DNA of 64,000 nt, from positions 8,494,001 through 8,558,000 of the forward strand of contig CM114275.1 of NCBI GenBank assembly GCA_050084515.1. The letters are read 5' to 3'. The position numbers and the translations under genes were made by a program. Of the stretch, positions 23,798 through 34,549 are shown in pieces. Position 1 is the stretch's first letter; every line of letters starts with the position of its first letter. This DNA is from Blasia pusilla (Eukaryota > Marchantiophyta > Marchantiopsida > Blasiales). The notes beneath the pieces were generated by a model. That model saw only the letters and a program-made list of their open reading frames with translations. It was not told the DNA's origin and ran no database searches.

Positions 23798-25671
23798 TCA
23801 CACTACACGTGCTCGCTGGGAAGGATGAGGTACCACTCGTATCCTACCATCTCCCCATACCCGCAAAATATGAGTCCCCTCCCACCTGAACCTCTTGGCT
23901 CTCTGTAGGATCCGATCCCGCTCCCTAACACTCACTGTACTCGCTATGACGCCAATGCGCAAGAACTCCACAACCTCCACGTCGTCATGGATATCACGAC
24001 CACCTGTCGCCTCCTCGCTAACCTCCGGATCCAAAGACTCATCATCCAACCCCACCACTGGAGTCATCACCTGTGGCTGACCTACCATAGTCAACCAACA
24101 AAGATAGGCAGATGCATGCCAACCGGGCACCATCTCCTCATCACTCTCTCCGTGCCATCGAGCTCTTGTGTCGTCTCTTTGACTCGGACATGGGTTACGA
24201 CTCAACCCGTCCGCATCCTGGTTCAGCCGACTTGGCCTGTAAACCACCTCAAACTCATACTCCTGTAGTAATAGAGTCCACATGGCAAGCTTTCCCGTTA
24301 GTTTGTCGGACTCCATCAACCACCTCAACGGCTGATGATCAGTGATAAGTGTGAAAGGGTTGCCGAATAAATAGCACCTGAAATGTGCCACGCCCCCTGC
24401 TGCAGACCAAGCACTCTCCCTCGTAGGAGGAGTGCCCGCCCTGCAATGTTGTTCGATCGGCTTGCGTAAGCCACAACGAACTCCCTCTCCTCGTCATCCC
24501 TCTGAGTAAGCACCGCTCCTAGACCCAACATGCTCCAATCCGTATGTAACTGGAATGGGCGACCCCTAACCCGTCTCTGTAAAATGGGTGAGGATGTCAA
24601 CCTGTCCTTGAGCTCCTGAAATGCTCGCTCCTGATCATCTCCCCACAACCAAACCTGATCAAGTCTCGTCAACAAGGTCAAAGACTTTGCGATTGCACTA
24701 AAATCCTTGACATACCGTCGATAGAAGTTCGCCAGTCCAAGAAATGCTCGGACTCGACTCACATCTGTAGGGCGTAGCATCTGCGCAATAGCCTCTACCT
24801 TCATCTACTGAACGCCTAACCCACTCGGGTATATGGTGTGTCCCAAGTACTCAATCTGCTCCTGAAAGAATCTGCACTTGCCTGGATGTAATTGCAGTCC
24901 ATGTAATCAGAATCTTGAAACACCTCCTCCAAGTGTCGCTCATGCTCCTCAACCGTGGAACTGAAGATAAGAATATCATCTATGTAACATTGTACAAAAT
25001 CCAAGCCAGCTAGAATCCTATCCATCACTCTCTCAAACTCTGCAGGCGCGTTCTTCAAGCCAAATGGTAAGAACCACCACTGATACAAGCAATCTCTCCC
25101 GAACCGATCTATCCCCCATAATGCTGTCTTCTCCCTGTTCTCCAACCTGATAGGAAGCTGATGATAGCCAGAACGGAGATCTAAAGTACTGAAGATCTTT
25201 GCATGCCCTACCGCATCAAAGATCTCCTCAGGAGTAGGCATGGCGTACCGATCTGAGATCTGACCTCGTATGTCGGTTGATAGGACGGTAATCTCCACAC
25301 ATCCGCCTATCCGTCCAATTGCCATACATATCCTTCTTTGCCGGCATGACTGTGGCAGATGCATACTCCCCATGTGATAACTCCACAAGTCCTGCCTCCA
25401 ACAAGTCCTGACTCCTGCTTTGAATCAAGGCTCGCTCCATATCAGAATACCTGTAGGGTCGATGAAAGATTGGCGTATCACTAGCCAACTCAATCTGTAT
25501 CCCGGGACCCTTCAGCGTACCCAAGTCTCTCATACTAAAGGTAAAACAACTAACATGCCCTCTCAGAAACCTATGAACTCGCCGTCGCTCTCCTCCTATC
25601 AACTTGAGACCTATCACAGGCTCCCAAGTCTCCATCGTGACCTCACTCGGAGAGGACGCAACCTCCGACTT
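23798..25671 (-). pseudogene. Reverse transcriptase and RNase H remnant, copy 1
   Basis: The RT copies element RNA into DNA. Motifs seen are ADTP-type SDTPIFHRPYRYSDMER, RMCGDYRPIN, FSTLDLRSGYHQLPI, QWWFLPFGLKNAPAEF and the catalytic YIDDILIFSS. The connection LANFYRRYVKDFS follows, then RNase H with FQLHTDWSMLGLGAVLTQ and the gypsy-type TDHQPLRWLM and NQDADGLSR. Frame changes near 25.3, 24.8 and 24.35 kb separate the open pieces (25228-25635, 24816-25388, 24325-24804, 23798-24391). Confidence 0.92.
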
Positions 25672-25680
25672 TGGTTGCTA
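25672..25680 (-). promoter_or_regulatory. Candidate stop-codon readthrough site (TAG CAA CCA), copy 1
   Basis: At the methyltransferase/RT junction the minus strand reads ACA TAG CAA CCA AAG. The six bases after TAG fit CARYYA, the strong readthrough context known from tobamoviruses. The RT frame continues in phase immediately after it (the next ATG, 25635, is in the same frame). The identical site occurs in copy 2 at 62301-62309. Confidence 0.65.
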
Positions 25681-25974
25681 TGTAGCAACCCTAGCCACCT
25701 CCGCAAGAGCCACTCCACTCTGACCTCCTACACCATGCTCCACATCCGAAAAATGAACATGTGCTACTCTAGCCGCCTTCGCACTCTCAGCTCGAACGAC
25801 GTCCGAGGAAGTCCATGGGTGCCTATGTCTCCTCGTCTTGCCCCCAGCCAATGCCTGTACAGACCCTGTAGGCAATGATCCATCTCGTGGACGTGACGGC
25901 ATGGATGACACTCGCATCCGTCTCTGCTCAGCCATACCTAGGTTGACTATCCATGTGAGACAGTTGAGGTCCAT
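25678..25974 (-). CDS. Methyltransferase C-terminal extension up to the conserved TAG
   Basis: In frame with the methyltransferase after the private TAG, 98 codons continue to TAG at 25678-25680. The start includes the last methyltransferase motif (AMDLNCLTWIVNLGMAEQ), comparable to the DNMT3 C-terminal helix region. The rest is a hydrophilic linker (ARVAHVHFSDVEHG) shared with copy 2. Confidence 0.7.
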   Translation of the reverse strand: MDLNCLTWIVNLGMAEQRRMRVSSMPSRPRDGSLPTGSVQALAGGKTRRHRHPWTSSDVVRAESAKAARVAHVHFSDVEHGVGGQSGVALAEVARVAT

Positions 25975-25977
25975 CGC

Positions 25978-27030
25978 CTACCCCAACACATGTCTCCGTG
26001 ATGCCTCAATCATCCCTGGCACCGCTGTAGTACCGGTAGTGAACCCCATGGCGCGCTCACGCTCATCTGCTGTAGGCTCCTCCAATGCTCCGGTCACCTC
26101 ATCCCAAATCATGTTTGGCCCTCCCTGACGAAAGGCATGGGATGTTGGGAAGCTCACCAACGTAGGTAAGGCTGCCCTCAACTCCCCCACCCTATTGGCC
26201 ATGGCCAACGGTGGTCTATCATCCCGTGTCACCACCTGAGATTGACGCCCTGAGCCCAAAATAGCATCCACTGTGAGATGTGGTGCTCTGTGGACTCCAC
26301 TGTATGCTCGACTCAGTACCTCTGATGGTATCAGGTTTGTCCACCACAGTCGTGGACGATGGGCACGTGACCCAACTCTCGCTGCATCTAACAACACAGC
26401 AGGTCCCAACCACGACCTCACCTGATGTACACTCGTTATCACACGTGCACGAGTGTCTCCAAAAAATGGCACGTTCTCCAAAATGTACGTTGGAGAACAT
26501 ATCTGACTCTCCTCCAAGTGTCGTACTACTCGCAGCATCTCCCAAAACATCCCTGACCTCGAATCCTGCAATCCAAATCCTCGGCCAGTTGATGAATGAC
26601 CCTGACATGGCCATCCAGCAATCACCAAATGAATGGTGCCAACTCTATCCAAATCCTGCGCCCCCACCAAAGAGATGTCGGCGGGTAGCGTATGCTGGTA
26701 TCCCCGTACTGCACATACCGACAACAACTCAGGATACCTCTGGACCAATCTCGCAACGTGACGTAATGATACTTGCCGCGCGGTCTCATCTCTCTCCACA
26801 TAAAGGTACTGATGCACCCGTATGCCTGCCTGCAATAGTACAGCCAATCCGGTGCTAATCCCTCTGAAGAGATCTAACACCCTAACACCCTCCTCTGGGC
26901 ACTGCCACACAACAGGTGTGATATCCAGTGGGGTCAACGTGACTCTCGCTGCTTTGGGACAAAAACATGACTCCACGCCTGCCTCACGAGGTCGTCGGCA
27001 CTCCTCTGTAGCTCCCGAGTCATACCCCAC
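25978..27030 (-). CDS. C5-cytosine DNA methyltransferase domain inside the gypsy pol region, copy 1
   Basis: A continuous 350-codon frame carries the C5 methyltransferase motifs in order: motif I VLDLFRGISTG (residues 51-61), the acidic SAM contact YVERDE (77-82), motif IV GWPCQGHS with catalytic Cys142, motif VI ENVPF (185-189), motif VIII AHRPRLWW (223-230) and ERERAMGF (323-330). The order and the VLLDAARVGSRAHRPRLWW block resemble the DNMT3 catalytic domain, though DNMT3 usually has PCN rather than PCQ. A frameshift near 26.95 kb (a 26-bp deletion relative to copy 2) disconnects it from the upstream frame 26934-27392. A private TAG (25978-25980; CAG in copy 2) cuts off the last motif (VLG then AMDL). 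The likely role is to methylate element or host DNA. Confidence 0.9.
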   Translation of the reverse strand: MGYDSGATEECRRPREAGVESCFCPKAARVTLTPLDITPVVWQCPEEGVRVLDLFRGISTGLAVLLQAGIRVHQYLYVERDETARQVSLRHVARLVQRYPELLSVCAVRGYQHTLPADISLVGAQDLDRVGTIHLVIAGWPCQGHSSTGRGFGLQDSRSGMFWEMLRVVRHLEESQICSPTYILENVPFFGDTRARVITSVHQVRSWLGPAVLLDAARVGSRAHRPRLWWTNLIPSEVLSRAYSGVHRAPHLTVDAILGSGRQSQVVTRDDRPPLAMANRVGELRAALPTLVSFPTSHAFRQGGPNMIWDEVTGALEEPTADERERAMGFTTGTTAVPGMIEASRRHVLG

Positions 27031-27392
27031 AATGGTGAAGAGGCCTCGCCAACATGGGAAGAGACACCCGCCATGGCGTGTCTCTTCGTGGGACTATCCG
27101 CTACTGGGAAATCCTCCGCATGTGCGTTCCCCTCCAAGAACTCTCCTGGCCAGCTAACACTACTTGTGAAAGCTGCCAACGTGGTCATAGACTCGCCTCG
27201 TGATCGGCCACCTCGTCCCGCAAACTGCACGTGTAACTGACTCATCCGGCCGTCACCTGACCGCCATCCTGGCCGATAAGCAACGGTCTCCTCCCAGAAG
27301 TCAAGGATGAATCCTAGGGGATATAACACTGTACTCCCCACCAACACATCATACGACTCAGCTGGTGTTGTAATCGCATGTGTGCGCACCAT
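26934..27392 (-). pseudogene. Protease-to-methyltransferase linker, copy 1
   Basis: This frame continues the protease C-terminal part (IPAESYDVF-like sequence, here TTPAESYDVLVGSTVLYPLG) into a linker ending QAWSHVFVPKQRESR. The same linker in copy 2 runs straight into the methyltransferase (QRESGGDRALGGEMLTPLD). A 26-bp deletion in copy 1 breaks the connection. Confidence 0.75.
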
Positions 27393-28010
27393 AGCACTAT
27401 CCGTCGCATGCTCTGGCTAGACTCTGACAACAATCTCTTGTCGAGTCATATACTAAGTGGGTGATACGCCCCCAATCGAGGTATGTATCTGGAAGGGACA
27501 AGGCTAAATGTCGGCCTTCCGTAACCCCAACGCTAAACACGCCGCCTTCCCTAACATCAAGGGTTGCGCTCACGAATCAAGTAGGACGCGCTGCGGGTGG
27601 TATACTATCCCCGTCGGACTAACCAAGCGAAATACTCTAGCTCGATTATCCAGTAACACTACTCCAGGTGTCACCACTGCTCGCTTTATGGCCGGTCGAG
27701 CTGGCATATCTACCAACTTCGCCGCCGCCGCATGCCATGACTCTGTGGGGAACGTCCCTAGCACCGGCTCTGAGGGCAAGTCCACCACCTCCTCAACTAC
27801 CTCTGAACAAGAAGCAGTCATCTCTCCACGCTCACACAACTTGGCGGCCAAGCGGAACACCTCAGCTGGTCCAACTCCCAACGTCGCCAACTCTATGGCG
27901 GAAAATAGTGGAGTCTGACTCACTCTGGTGGCCACCTCCAACATTATGGTTGACACTGACTCCACTCGAGCCGGCATAGGAGTTGTCACTCCAACTCCTC
28001 GTGACGTCAA
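27393..28010 (-). pseudogene. Retroviral-type aspartic protease remnant, copy 1
   Basis: The frame 27570-28010 leads into the protease active site and stops exactly there: LLDS is followed by TGA where copy 2 has the glycine of the DSG motif. The frame resumes as AQPLMLGKAAC-type sequence and continues towards 27393. This protease would cleave the polyprotein; the stop removes it in this copy. Confidence 0.8.
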
Positions 28011-28019
28011 CGTAGGTGC

Positions 28020-29274
28020 CTAAACTGTAGGCAGCGTTGGTCGTTGAGGCACCATCGATGGTGTGTGTAGTGCCTCTGACAATGTGAACGACAGTGGAAC
28101 CTTGGCCTGCCGCCCATCGGTCCCCTCTGGTGGGTCAATCTCAACTCCACCTCTCGATGGCTCGGTGCCTCTCGCAGTATCCCGAGTCACCACTACAACT
28201 GCCTCAACCTGGGCTACACTACACATAAATCCCATACTGGCGAGATCCTCACACGGGTCAAGGTAAGAGGTAGAAGCTAGAGTCACACTAGCTGCTCGCA
28301 GCTCCGTGCCTTCCCTAAGCTGCATCATCGTCATGGAAGCAATCCTCTGCTCCAACTGATCGATGCGTGAGAGAAGTGCCGGCTCTGGTGCTCCTGCTCC
28401 ATCTCCTCTGGCTGGTGGTGGTCCTCTACCACCACGTCCAGGAAGAACTCCACGACCTCCTCCGGGACGACCGCCCCCAGGCCCTCGGCCTACCTCTCGA
28501 CGTGCCCCTCGGCGAAGGTCAAAACATCTATCCCTAGTGTGACCATATCTGTGGCAATGGTCACACTGGTGCTGTGGTGGGGCCATCCCTCTGTGGCTCC
28601 TGAGAAATCGGAGGCGCTGGTGGTCCTCTCCCATGCTGTGGGCAGTCTCTCTGCCTATGGGCCCCTCCACACGTCCAACAAGACCACATCGGTCCCTGCT
28701 GGGCAACATATGTAGGTGCGGGTCGTTGCCTCATAGGCTCACGGTACCCGCCCTGCTCTCTAGGCACATTGGCCCGCTCCCGTGGTACTGGTGCTCGCTG
28801 TGGCACCTGTGGGATCACCGTCGCTCGTGGACCCGTCGACTCTCGAGAAAATCCAGCGGTCACTACCTGCTCCTCACTCATGTTGAGCTCAATACGCTCA
28901 GACATTTCAAAGACCACCTTCAATATGGACTTCGCTGTGTGAATCAGCACTGCATCTCGGACTCTCCTCCGTAGTTCTCAGTCCAGAACCCCGTACCAAT
29001 ACTGGACTGACTGCGCCTTAGTCACTCCAAACGTAGCAATGATCAGCCTCCTCATGCGTGTGAATGCCTCTCTCAGACTCTCACCCGATCGTCGCTGAAA
29101 ATCTGAGACTCTTGACTTGTCGGTAAACGCCCTGGTAGCTCTTCCCCAACTGTCGGAAGCACTCCACAGTGGGGCTGAAGCTGGGTCAACACTCTCCTCG
29201 ACCAGCACGTCGATCCTCCCGTCAACAGATACTCCATCGTCAACTCTCCCGTGCAAACTGTTGGTGTAACTCAC
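28020..29274 (-). pseudogene. gag remnant with two CCHC zinc knuckles, copy 1
   Basis: Gag forms the virus-like particle and binds element RNA. Recognisable parts are a capsid-like stretch (RSGESLREAFTRMRRLIIAT) and two zinc knuckles, CWTCGGAHRQRDC and CDHCHRYGHTRDRC, the second followed by a Gly/Arg-rich tract. Comparison with copy 2 shows a deletion of roughly 0.85 kb joining VLVEESV to sequence ending in SWGRATRAF. An in-frame TGA at 28978-28980 (CAA in copy 2) and a TAG near 28020 further interrupt it. Confidence 0.85.
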
Positions 29275-29948
29275 CCACCTCGCCGACAGTCAGTTCGATC
29301 TTCCAAAAATAATCTCCGTGCAAAATCTCACTCTGAAAAATTGCGTACAAGCCCGCTTAACCACATAGCTCTCCTAACTATGTTAGCCATTCCACCTCAT
29401 CCGTTTCCCAACTTGGTAAGCCAGTTTTACCATGACTACGTCCGGTCCTACTATGTCTACCTAGTGCCTTACCACGTTGGAAGGGGCGGTAAAGTAAATG
29501 CGGGAGTGAGGGGGCGCCCCTCGCCCGTCCGTTCTCTCCGTCTGCCATCCGTGCCCCCTCGCTTTGTTCGCGTCGCGCCGTCGCGCCCCTCGCCCCGTTG
29601 CCGTCGCCGCCGGCGTCCTAACCCTAGCCTTCGCGACCTAACCTAGCCGCCTTTACTTGACAGCCCACCGGCGGCTGCAAGACCAAAACCTGCCCTTTTC
29701 TTCTCTCTCCTGACACCCTCACTCGCGTACACCGGACGCTCCACCACACACTACACTTGGCTGTTGTCTCGCGTCAATCCGTACTAGCAAAATCTGAGAA
29801 AAATGGAAAGCGCTTCCGCCCACGGCCTTCCGAACAGAAAAATGAAGAACACCCGCAACACACGCGTCTCATGGGGCTCCCGACCAAGGCAACTCGCTTG
29901 CCTACCTGCAAACAACGAATTCCCACGAGCCCCCTGACATCTTTCTCA

Positions 29949-30434
29949 TGTAAAAAAAATAAAGAGTAGTAAAAACGGCACACCCGGCCTAAAACTCCAC
30001 TCCTCAATCTACATCGGCATATTGAGCCTCGTCCACCCTGTGCTATCAAGGAATCCGGACGCTAGCACCCTAGTCCTAGCTCACACATATACAAGGGAGG
30101 TGCTCCAACGGCCCAACATGAGAAAGATGGCTTAGGAAAGCCATCTTCCTCTCTTATATAGGGTTGGGAAGAGCCAAAAGGCTCTTCCCCTAAAAATAGC
30201 CCTTCCCTTGGTAACGTGCGCGCACAGGTTACCAGGGGCGGGTGACTTGGTCAACAAATCACCCGGCTGTAAAAGACCTCAACATGAAAGTTATCAGAAA
30301 CGACGTTTCTGACACAATGGACCTATCCTCAACCTCATCCGACACCGTGGGACAAAGTTACACTCAAGATAGTCCGCTGGCTCCTACGCCCTATCCATGA
30401 TAGATCTCGGCCTATCGGCTACTCAGATGTGACA
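29949..30434 (-). repeat. 5' LTR of gypsy copy 1
   Basis: On the minus strand it starts TGTCACATCTGAGTAG and ends in TTTACA, giving TG...CA ends. It is highly similar to 21851-22337 and to 56872-57368. It contains a TATATAAG-type sequence (rc of cttatata, near 30153) that could serve as a promoter. Confidence 0.92.
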
Positions 30435-33400
30435 CATGTGTCAGTACACCTCTAATAGTTACTTGATCATTTTTGGCATCACCTATTATAGATAGGCCTC
30501 ATGAATCCATTGGGTATATTATTTGACGAGGACATCCTAATCTACCTTAGAGTGGCTAAACGTTCTTTACGGTGGATCTCCTTATCCTTTCCCTCCTCAC
30601 CATCATTGTAGGAGCCATCACCTGAATTTTTGTCTACTCTTGCAAGCCAATTGAAGGCAGTAGATGGATTCGGGTAAGTTTTCATCGAGACGTACCCATA
30701 GTCGCTCTTCTTCCACTTGGGTTCATTGAGATGTGACATGGCGTGCTGCTCCACACACTCAACATGGAGTTGGTATCTCTATTAAAAATAACTACATGGA
30801 AGAGACTAAATAAGTACTAGAGTTCCAAGAACTTACCATTGACGCTAAGACATCCTAATTGGCAAAAACCATATCTCGAGTCTTTCTTCCTCTTTGCACA
30901 ACATCCATGACCTAAAAACTTGGGAACTCTCCATACCTCGTAAATTTCACAAGGCAACTACGTATATATAATCAATTAAGTCTTCTAAAATACAAACAAA
31001 CCCTAACTTCCTAGAGTGCTACGAGTTAAGAGATACTTATAAAGGTATGTCGACATGCCTTTATCTTAAGGAAGAAATCTTGACTTAAGGAGTAAGTTCC
31101 CTTAGTTGTATGACGTGAATGCCATGCCTCCACCAACTACATCTAGTCCACCCACTCTCTCCGCAAGTCCCTTGCTAGCACCAATTCACTCCTTAAACCA
31201 TAAGGTTGAATTATAATTTGTGGGTGTTGGAGTAGTGAATACCCATGCCTCTTACTCCTCCAATATTGGACCACCTTGGCCTCCCTCTATACTACCTCGC
31301 ATGCTGTTGTGGTTGTGCGATGACAACGACATGTAGTGAACTTGCTGATCATCGTTTGCATGCACGTTGAAAAAAAATGCTAGCCCCATTTTGGAACTCA
31401 ACCATAATAGTGTTTCGGATGGCTTGATAACATATTGTTGGCTAGTCTACCCACACATCACACACATGTATATGTTTCTCACACATCTACCATAGGATTG
31501 GACGAAGAAACTTCTTTGCCTTTGACATCATCAGATTTCCAAATTAGCTCACCATAATACTTATTCCGGATCACGTTTTCCCGTGTTCCATAATTGGAGG
31601 TGCTCCTACCTCGATGATCTTCCTAAACCACTTTTGGAAACTTCATCCCCATTCCTCTTGTCCTCTACACCCATGCCAAAATGGGAGAAAAACCAAGAGA
31701 ATGTAAGATTGAAAACAAAAAGGGTTTTACAGCTGCCAAGAGGAGGAAGTCGAAAGGTGCTACTAGGAGAATCTTGAGATGAATAGTAAAAAAAGGAGGC
31801 GTCAATGGAGGGGTGCACAAGAGTAAGGGGTGGCATTATGAGTTTGCGAGTCCATTGCAAGTCTATTGAGATCCTATTAGGAGTTTCATGCAAAATCTTT
31901 TATGAGTATGAATTACAATTATTGTGCGAGTACCATGTAAGTCGCTAGGCAGTCTCGCTACTTGCCAATTTCTTCCAAGTACAAACATAGGGATTCGCAA
32001 TGATTAATGGCTCTTAACATTAAAAAATTCAAGTTTTGTGAGTTCAAGGACTTGCTAGCAACTTGCATTGTTTGGTTTATGTGAGTTTCAAGGCTCGTGA
32101 GTCGCAAGTCCTTATGACTTCAAGGAGAAGCAAAAAACTCAATTTACAACTCATGTATGAGTTTGAGAAGCCATAAAGTAACCTTTTTGTGCAAAGGGTA
32201 CAATTTGATCCTAGGGTTAAGTATTTATGTCCCTATCGACCTTGATCTCCTTACCTTTTTCCATTTCTCTTATTGGTCTACCTTCTTTTGAGTCTTTCAT
32301 GGTACCATCTATGAATGCTACAAGCAAAGAGGAAAATGGGTGCACTGTGGAGACCTTCAACATTGTCCCCTTAGTTTTATATGATCGGTAAGCGAGAGCA
32401 TGCTAGGAGGTTACATGATTGCACTAGCATTATGTATCTATCTCCGCTCATGTTGCATGCGAGTCTTATAGGCCAACTGTGGTGAATGTTGGAGAATCTT
32501 CACATGAGAAGATATTGTGCCAATGCACCTAAGGTTAGATGTATAGGTGGATGCGCATATGGAACGTTGACTCTCATGTGGTCGCATATGGAGGATGCGA
32601 CATTAACCATGTGGATCCAACACAATGACTAGTCCCCAAGAGAAGTGTTGATTGTGATGATTTGGTTGTTCACTAATTTTTGGGCATAAGGTTAAGTAAA
32701 TACGTGGATGCCGATGGGATGCCAAGGCAAGAGATGAGTTCCTTGATGACGACATGGAGGATTTCTCTCAAGACCATTTCTCTAACGTCAATGTTGATGC
32801 ATTTGGAGGTCATCTAGACGAGGAGGCAAGAGTTCGATCATATCACACTACTTGAGCATCTTGCATGGTTGATTGCCATATTGCTTCTTTTGAACTTCCA
32901 GGAGAATTTTTTCTCTTTCAAACTTTTTCATGGATGCATTATTCTACCTATAGCATGATAAACACCTACCAAAAGGGAACGCTTCCCCCAACTCTAAATG
33001 ATCCCCCCAACAATTATTGAGCCACATGGGACTAGACTATGAGGTCTACATGCATGCACTTGCAAACAATTCCTATATAGGGGCCATTGGAAATCCTTGA
33101 GGTCTTGCCCAAATTTCGGAGTCACATGCTATTAAGATGACATGCAAGGAGATATACCTTGGAAAGCTCTTGAATTTCATCAGTTTTCCATCATTCCATG
33201 ATTGTTGCACATGTATAGAGAGAGTATCGTACTTGGCAAGGTTGATGTTGTGGCATGGATATATACCACTTGTCCACATATGGTGTCCACTCTCTAATCC
33301 ATTTAATGTGGAGAGCACGTACCCAAATTGTCTAGAAGAGCCTTGCAACATACGATTAGGTCTTGCTTGCGAAAGATGGAATATCCCCAAATAGCCTTGT

Positions 33401-33660
33401 GCAAAGATGTTATTTAGAATGGCTAGTTATGTCGGTGAACTAGAATATTTCACCTTACCTTGCTATGGAGAGGGTTTTTAAATTTATTTTATTGTGGGAT
33501 TGATCTTTCCAAGTACAGGATTTACATCCCACTTTTGTAACATGAGACCTTACATTGATCTCCATGTGATATATTTGGTTAAGTAGCCCCTAAACATTAT
33601 GCTCATACATGGTGCATGCGTTTTACATTTTGTAGGGCATAAGATTCTTATTATCTAGAC
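30435..33660. other. Intergenic DNA, no gene recognised
   Basis: Small open frames exist (30542-30754 minus, 31583-31777 plus, 31606-31893 minus, 33073-33390 minus, 33137-33394 plus), but none shows a recognisable motif. Some may be remnants of old transposons. Confidence 0.55.
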
Positions 33661-34436
33661 ATGTACCTCAAGGCCTTCATGGAGGATCAAATTAGCCACC
33701 ATCTCGGGTTGGGAGGGGGGAGAGGGAGGAGTAGAGTAAGTTTCACAGAAACGAACAAGTCCATCCATGGGACAGACATGCCATTCAAGTACTCACGAAC
33801 TTTATCTGAGCTCACCCTTGAGCCCACAAAGCCCGTCATGTAGACCCAATCGGGCCGAGTCTCTACCCATTTTGTGGCCCGCATTGGGCAGGCTGGGCCC
33901 CCATGCTTTGTTAGTCATGGTTAAGTTAGATTCTAAGCCATGTAGTGCATAAGGGGGAAAGAACCAGCTAAAGATAGGAAAAAGACACAAAAAAATATAA
34001 AAATGAGAGTGAGACCATAGGTTGGTGAAATGTAAGATAGGTTGAAGTTATAGATAGATGTGATAAGATGAGTTAGGGACATGAGAGTCCAAAGAAGATC
34101 CTCTTATGCTATGAGAAGATGACACGTGGGATAAGGATGGGCAGAATTAATTTATCTTCACTTTACGTATCTCTAAGTATATAAAAAAAGAGGAGAGGCC
34201 TTGAGGGGTATTCTATCTTTGAGGAATTCTAGAGTGACCTTGTGAACTTGAGAATTAGAATGGTATTCGAGCAAGGTTGCTCTTCCAATAAGACTGAATT
34301 ATTCCTCTTGGAAGAATAACTAAGTAATGACCCAGTGTTGAGAGTTTAGATAGGCTTGTGAGAGTTTGGTAGTGGCCATTGAGTTGCAAGTGGAGTAAAA
34401 GAAAAGGACAGTTTTGCAAGTAATGGATGAAGGGAG

Positions 34437-34472
34437 AGCGAGAGTGACTCCCAATTGGGAGTCACTCTCGCT
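34437..34472. repeat. Perfect 36-bp palindrome
   Basis: agcgagagtgactcccaa is followed at once by its exact reverse complement, centred on AATT at about 34454. Confidence 0.97.
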
Positions 34473-34549
34473 GTTTAGAAATGACTTAGGTGTTAGACAT
34501 ATCAATAAAGGATGTTTAGAAATGACTTAGGTGTTAGACATATCAATAT
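34473..34549. repeat. Two-copy tandem repeat, 41-bp period
   Basis: gtttagaaatgacttaggtg, followed by ttagacatatcaata, occurs at 34473 and again at 34514, directly after the palindrome. Confidence 0.93.

Larger units (their letters stand above)
21851..30434 (-). mobile_element. Ty3/gypsy LTR retrotransposon with embedded DNA methyltransferase, copy 1
   Basis: Two LTRs of about 486 bp (29949-30434 and 21851-22337) bracket remnants of gag, protease, a C5 DNA methyltransferase, reverse transcriptase, RNase H and integrase, in that minus-strand order. Integrase after RT/RNase H places it in Ty3/gypsy. By eye the LTRs differ at roughly two dozen positions, so the insertion is old. Lesions include a gag deletion of about 0.85 kb, a stop in the protease active site, a frameshift before the methyltransferase and frameshifts in RT and integrase. 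No target-site duplication or standard primer-binding site was evident. Confidence 0.95.

Noticed and set aside
25838-26858. Plus-strand open frames across the gypsy copy 1 pol region (for example 26280-26858)
   Set aside because: They are antisense shadows of the methyltransferase and protease frames, with no motifs.
21851-30434. Independent host DNA methyltransferase gene with a retrotransposon inserted around it
   Set aside because: The second copy has the same domain in the same order between protease and RT, and the frame reaches the RT junction in phase.
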